Shown here: positions 5,828 through 6,160 of the stretch, one piece after another
Numbering within the stretch: position 1 is the first letter of the stretch
How the letters are laid out: every line of letters begins with the position of its first letter
NCBI GenBank assembly: GCA_027297485.1
Contig: JAPUHZ010000411.1
Span: 1-6,160, forward strand
Reading direction: 5' to 3'
Length of the DNA: 6,160 nucleotides
From: Deltaproteobacteria bacterium
GTDB lineage: Bacteria > Desulfobacterota_B > Binatia > UBA9968
Program-made: the position numbers and the translations under genes
The notes under the pieces: model-generated
Seen by the model: the letters and a program-made list of their open reading frames with translations, nothing else
The model's database searches: none
What the model was told of the DNA's origin: nothing

Positions 5828-6160
5828 CTATCCGCCGACCAGCGGGAGTATTTTGATAAACTCGACCCGGGAATCGGGGTGTAGGGTTATGACCGTCTCG
5901 GGATCGAGAACGCGTTGATCGCTGATAACGATCATATAATCCCTTGTAATAAAAGCGCTGAGCGCACGTGCCCTCTCTTCGCCTATTGGCCCGGGCGCCA
6001 GGGCCTTCGGATCCCCAGCGCGGATCAACACTTCAGGGGAGAGGTACTCACCACTTAACCCTGGTCGTTGGTGCGCCGCGCATTCTGCAACTTCCTGGCT
6101 GACCTTATGCGCGATGAGATCGCGTACTGTCGTGGTTGCCGATGGTAACGTGACTCGGGT
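5828..6160 (-). CDS. Ubiquitin-like beta-grasp protein ending in Gly-Gly (N-terminus off the window)
   Basis: The frame is open from the right edge (codon 6158-6160) to TAG at 5828-5830, giving 110 visible residues. A GTG exists at 6029-6031, but conserved-looking sequence continues upstream of it, so the true start is probably beyond the edge. Seen: a strand-helix opening RVTLPSATTTVRDLIAHK, like the second strand and first helix of ThiS/MoaD folds; a variable middle of about 50 residues with LSGEYLSPE; then a helix ERARALSAF, the strand YMIVISDQRV, a turn LDPETVITL and the final strand RVEFIKILPLVGG. The last two residues are Gly-Gly, the tail by which ubiquitin-like sulfur carriers and modifiers are adenylated. 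From memory it resembles a group of uncharacterised bacterial proteins ending in LVPLVGG. Possible roles are sulfur carrier or protein modifier. No E1-like partner is visible. Confidence is high that the gene is real and moderate on the fold. Confidence 0.75.
   Translation of the reverse strand, partial: TRVTLPSATTTVRDLIAHKVSQEVAECAAHQRPGLSGEYLSPEVLIRAGDPKALAPGPIGEERARALSAFITRDYMIVISDQRVLDPETVITLHPDSRVEFIKILPLVGG

Noticed and set aside
5935..5940. TATAAT inside the minus-strand gene
   Set aside because: It is on the strand opposite to that gene, within coding sequence, with no downstream + strand gene in the window.
6029..6031. GTG as the start of the ubiquitin-like protein
   Set aside because: Starting here would remove the strand-helix segment RVTLPSATTTVRDLIAHK needed for the fold, and the frame stays open to the window edge.

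Overview
This window looks like a chromosomal piece of a Gram-negative bacterium carrying a tetrapyrrole (heme/siroheme) biosynthesis operon. The upstream neighbour looks like the end of an MltD-type lytic transglycosylase, which implies a murein sacculus and probably an outer membrane. 5-aminolevulinate is made by the C5 route through glutamyl-tRNA reductase. The gene order and protein style recall Nitrospirota, Methylomirabilota (NC10) or Desulfobacterota. That placement is a judgement from memory of these families and cannot be settled from the window.

Layout. Positions 1-371 (+) are the 3' end of a LysM-containing lytic transglycosylase-like gene cut by the window edge. Positions 372-714 hold no gene I can defend, but contain several hairpins, four alternating complementary segments, an 8-bp direct repeat and, at the right end, a perfect TATAAT. 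The operon follows on the + strand: a CcsA/HemX-type heme-handling membrane protein (721-1542), hemA (1545-2822, only 2 nt further on), a single-frame hemC-hemD fusion (2937-4697) and hemB (4774-5751). A convergent minus-strand gene, open to the right edge (5828-6160), encodes a ubiquitin-like beta-grasp protein that ends exactly in Gly-Gly.

How the genes work together. HemA reduces glutamyl-tRNA to glutamate-1-semialdehyde. The aminomutase HemL that would turn this into 5-aminolevulinate is not in the window. HemB condenses two 5-aminolevulinates to porphobilinogen. The HemC part joins four porphobilinogens into hydroxymethylbilane, and the HemD part closes this unstable intermediate to uroporphyrinogen III, the branch point to heme, siroheme and cobalamin. 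The CcsA/HemX protein probably acts on heme delivery to c-type cytochromes or on control of HemA.

Most notable points: the di-glycine-ending ubiquitin-like protein; the HemC-HemD fusion, whose linker looks like that of CobA-HemD fusions; and the two intergenic gaps inside the operon, each holding a long imperfect hairpin built around tandem 7-base units.
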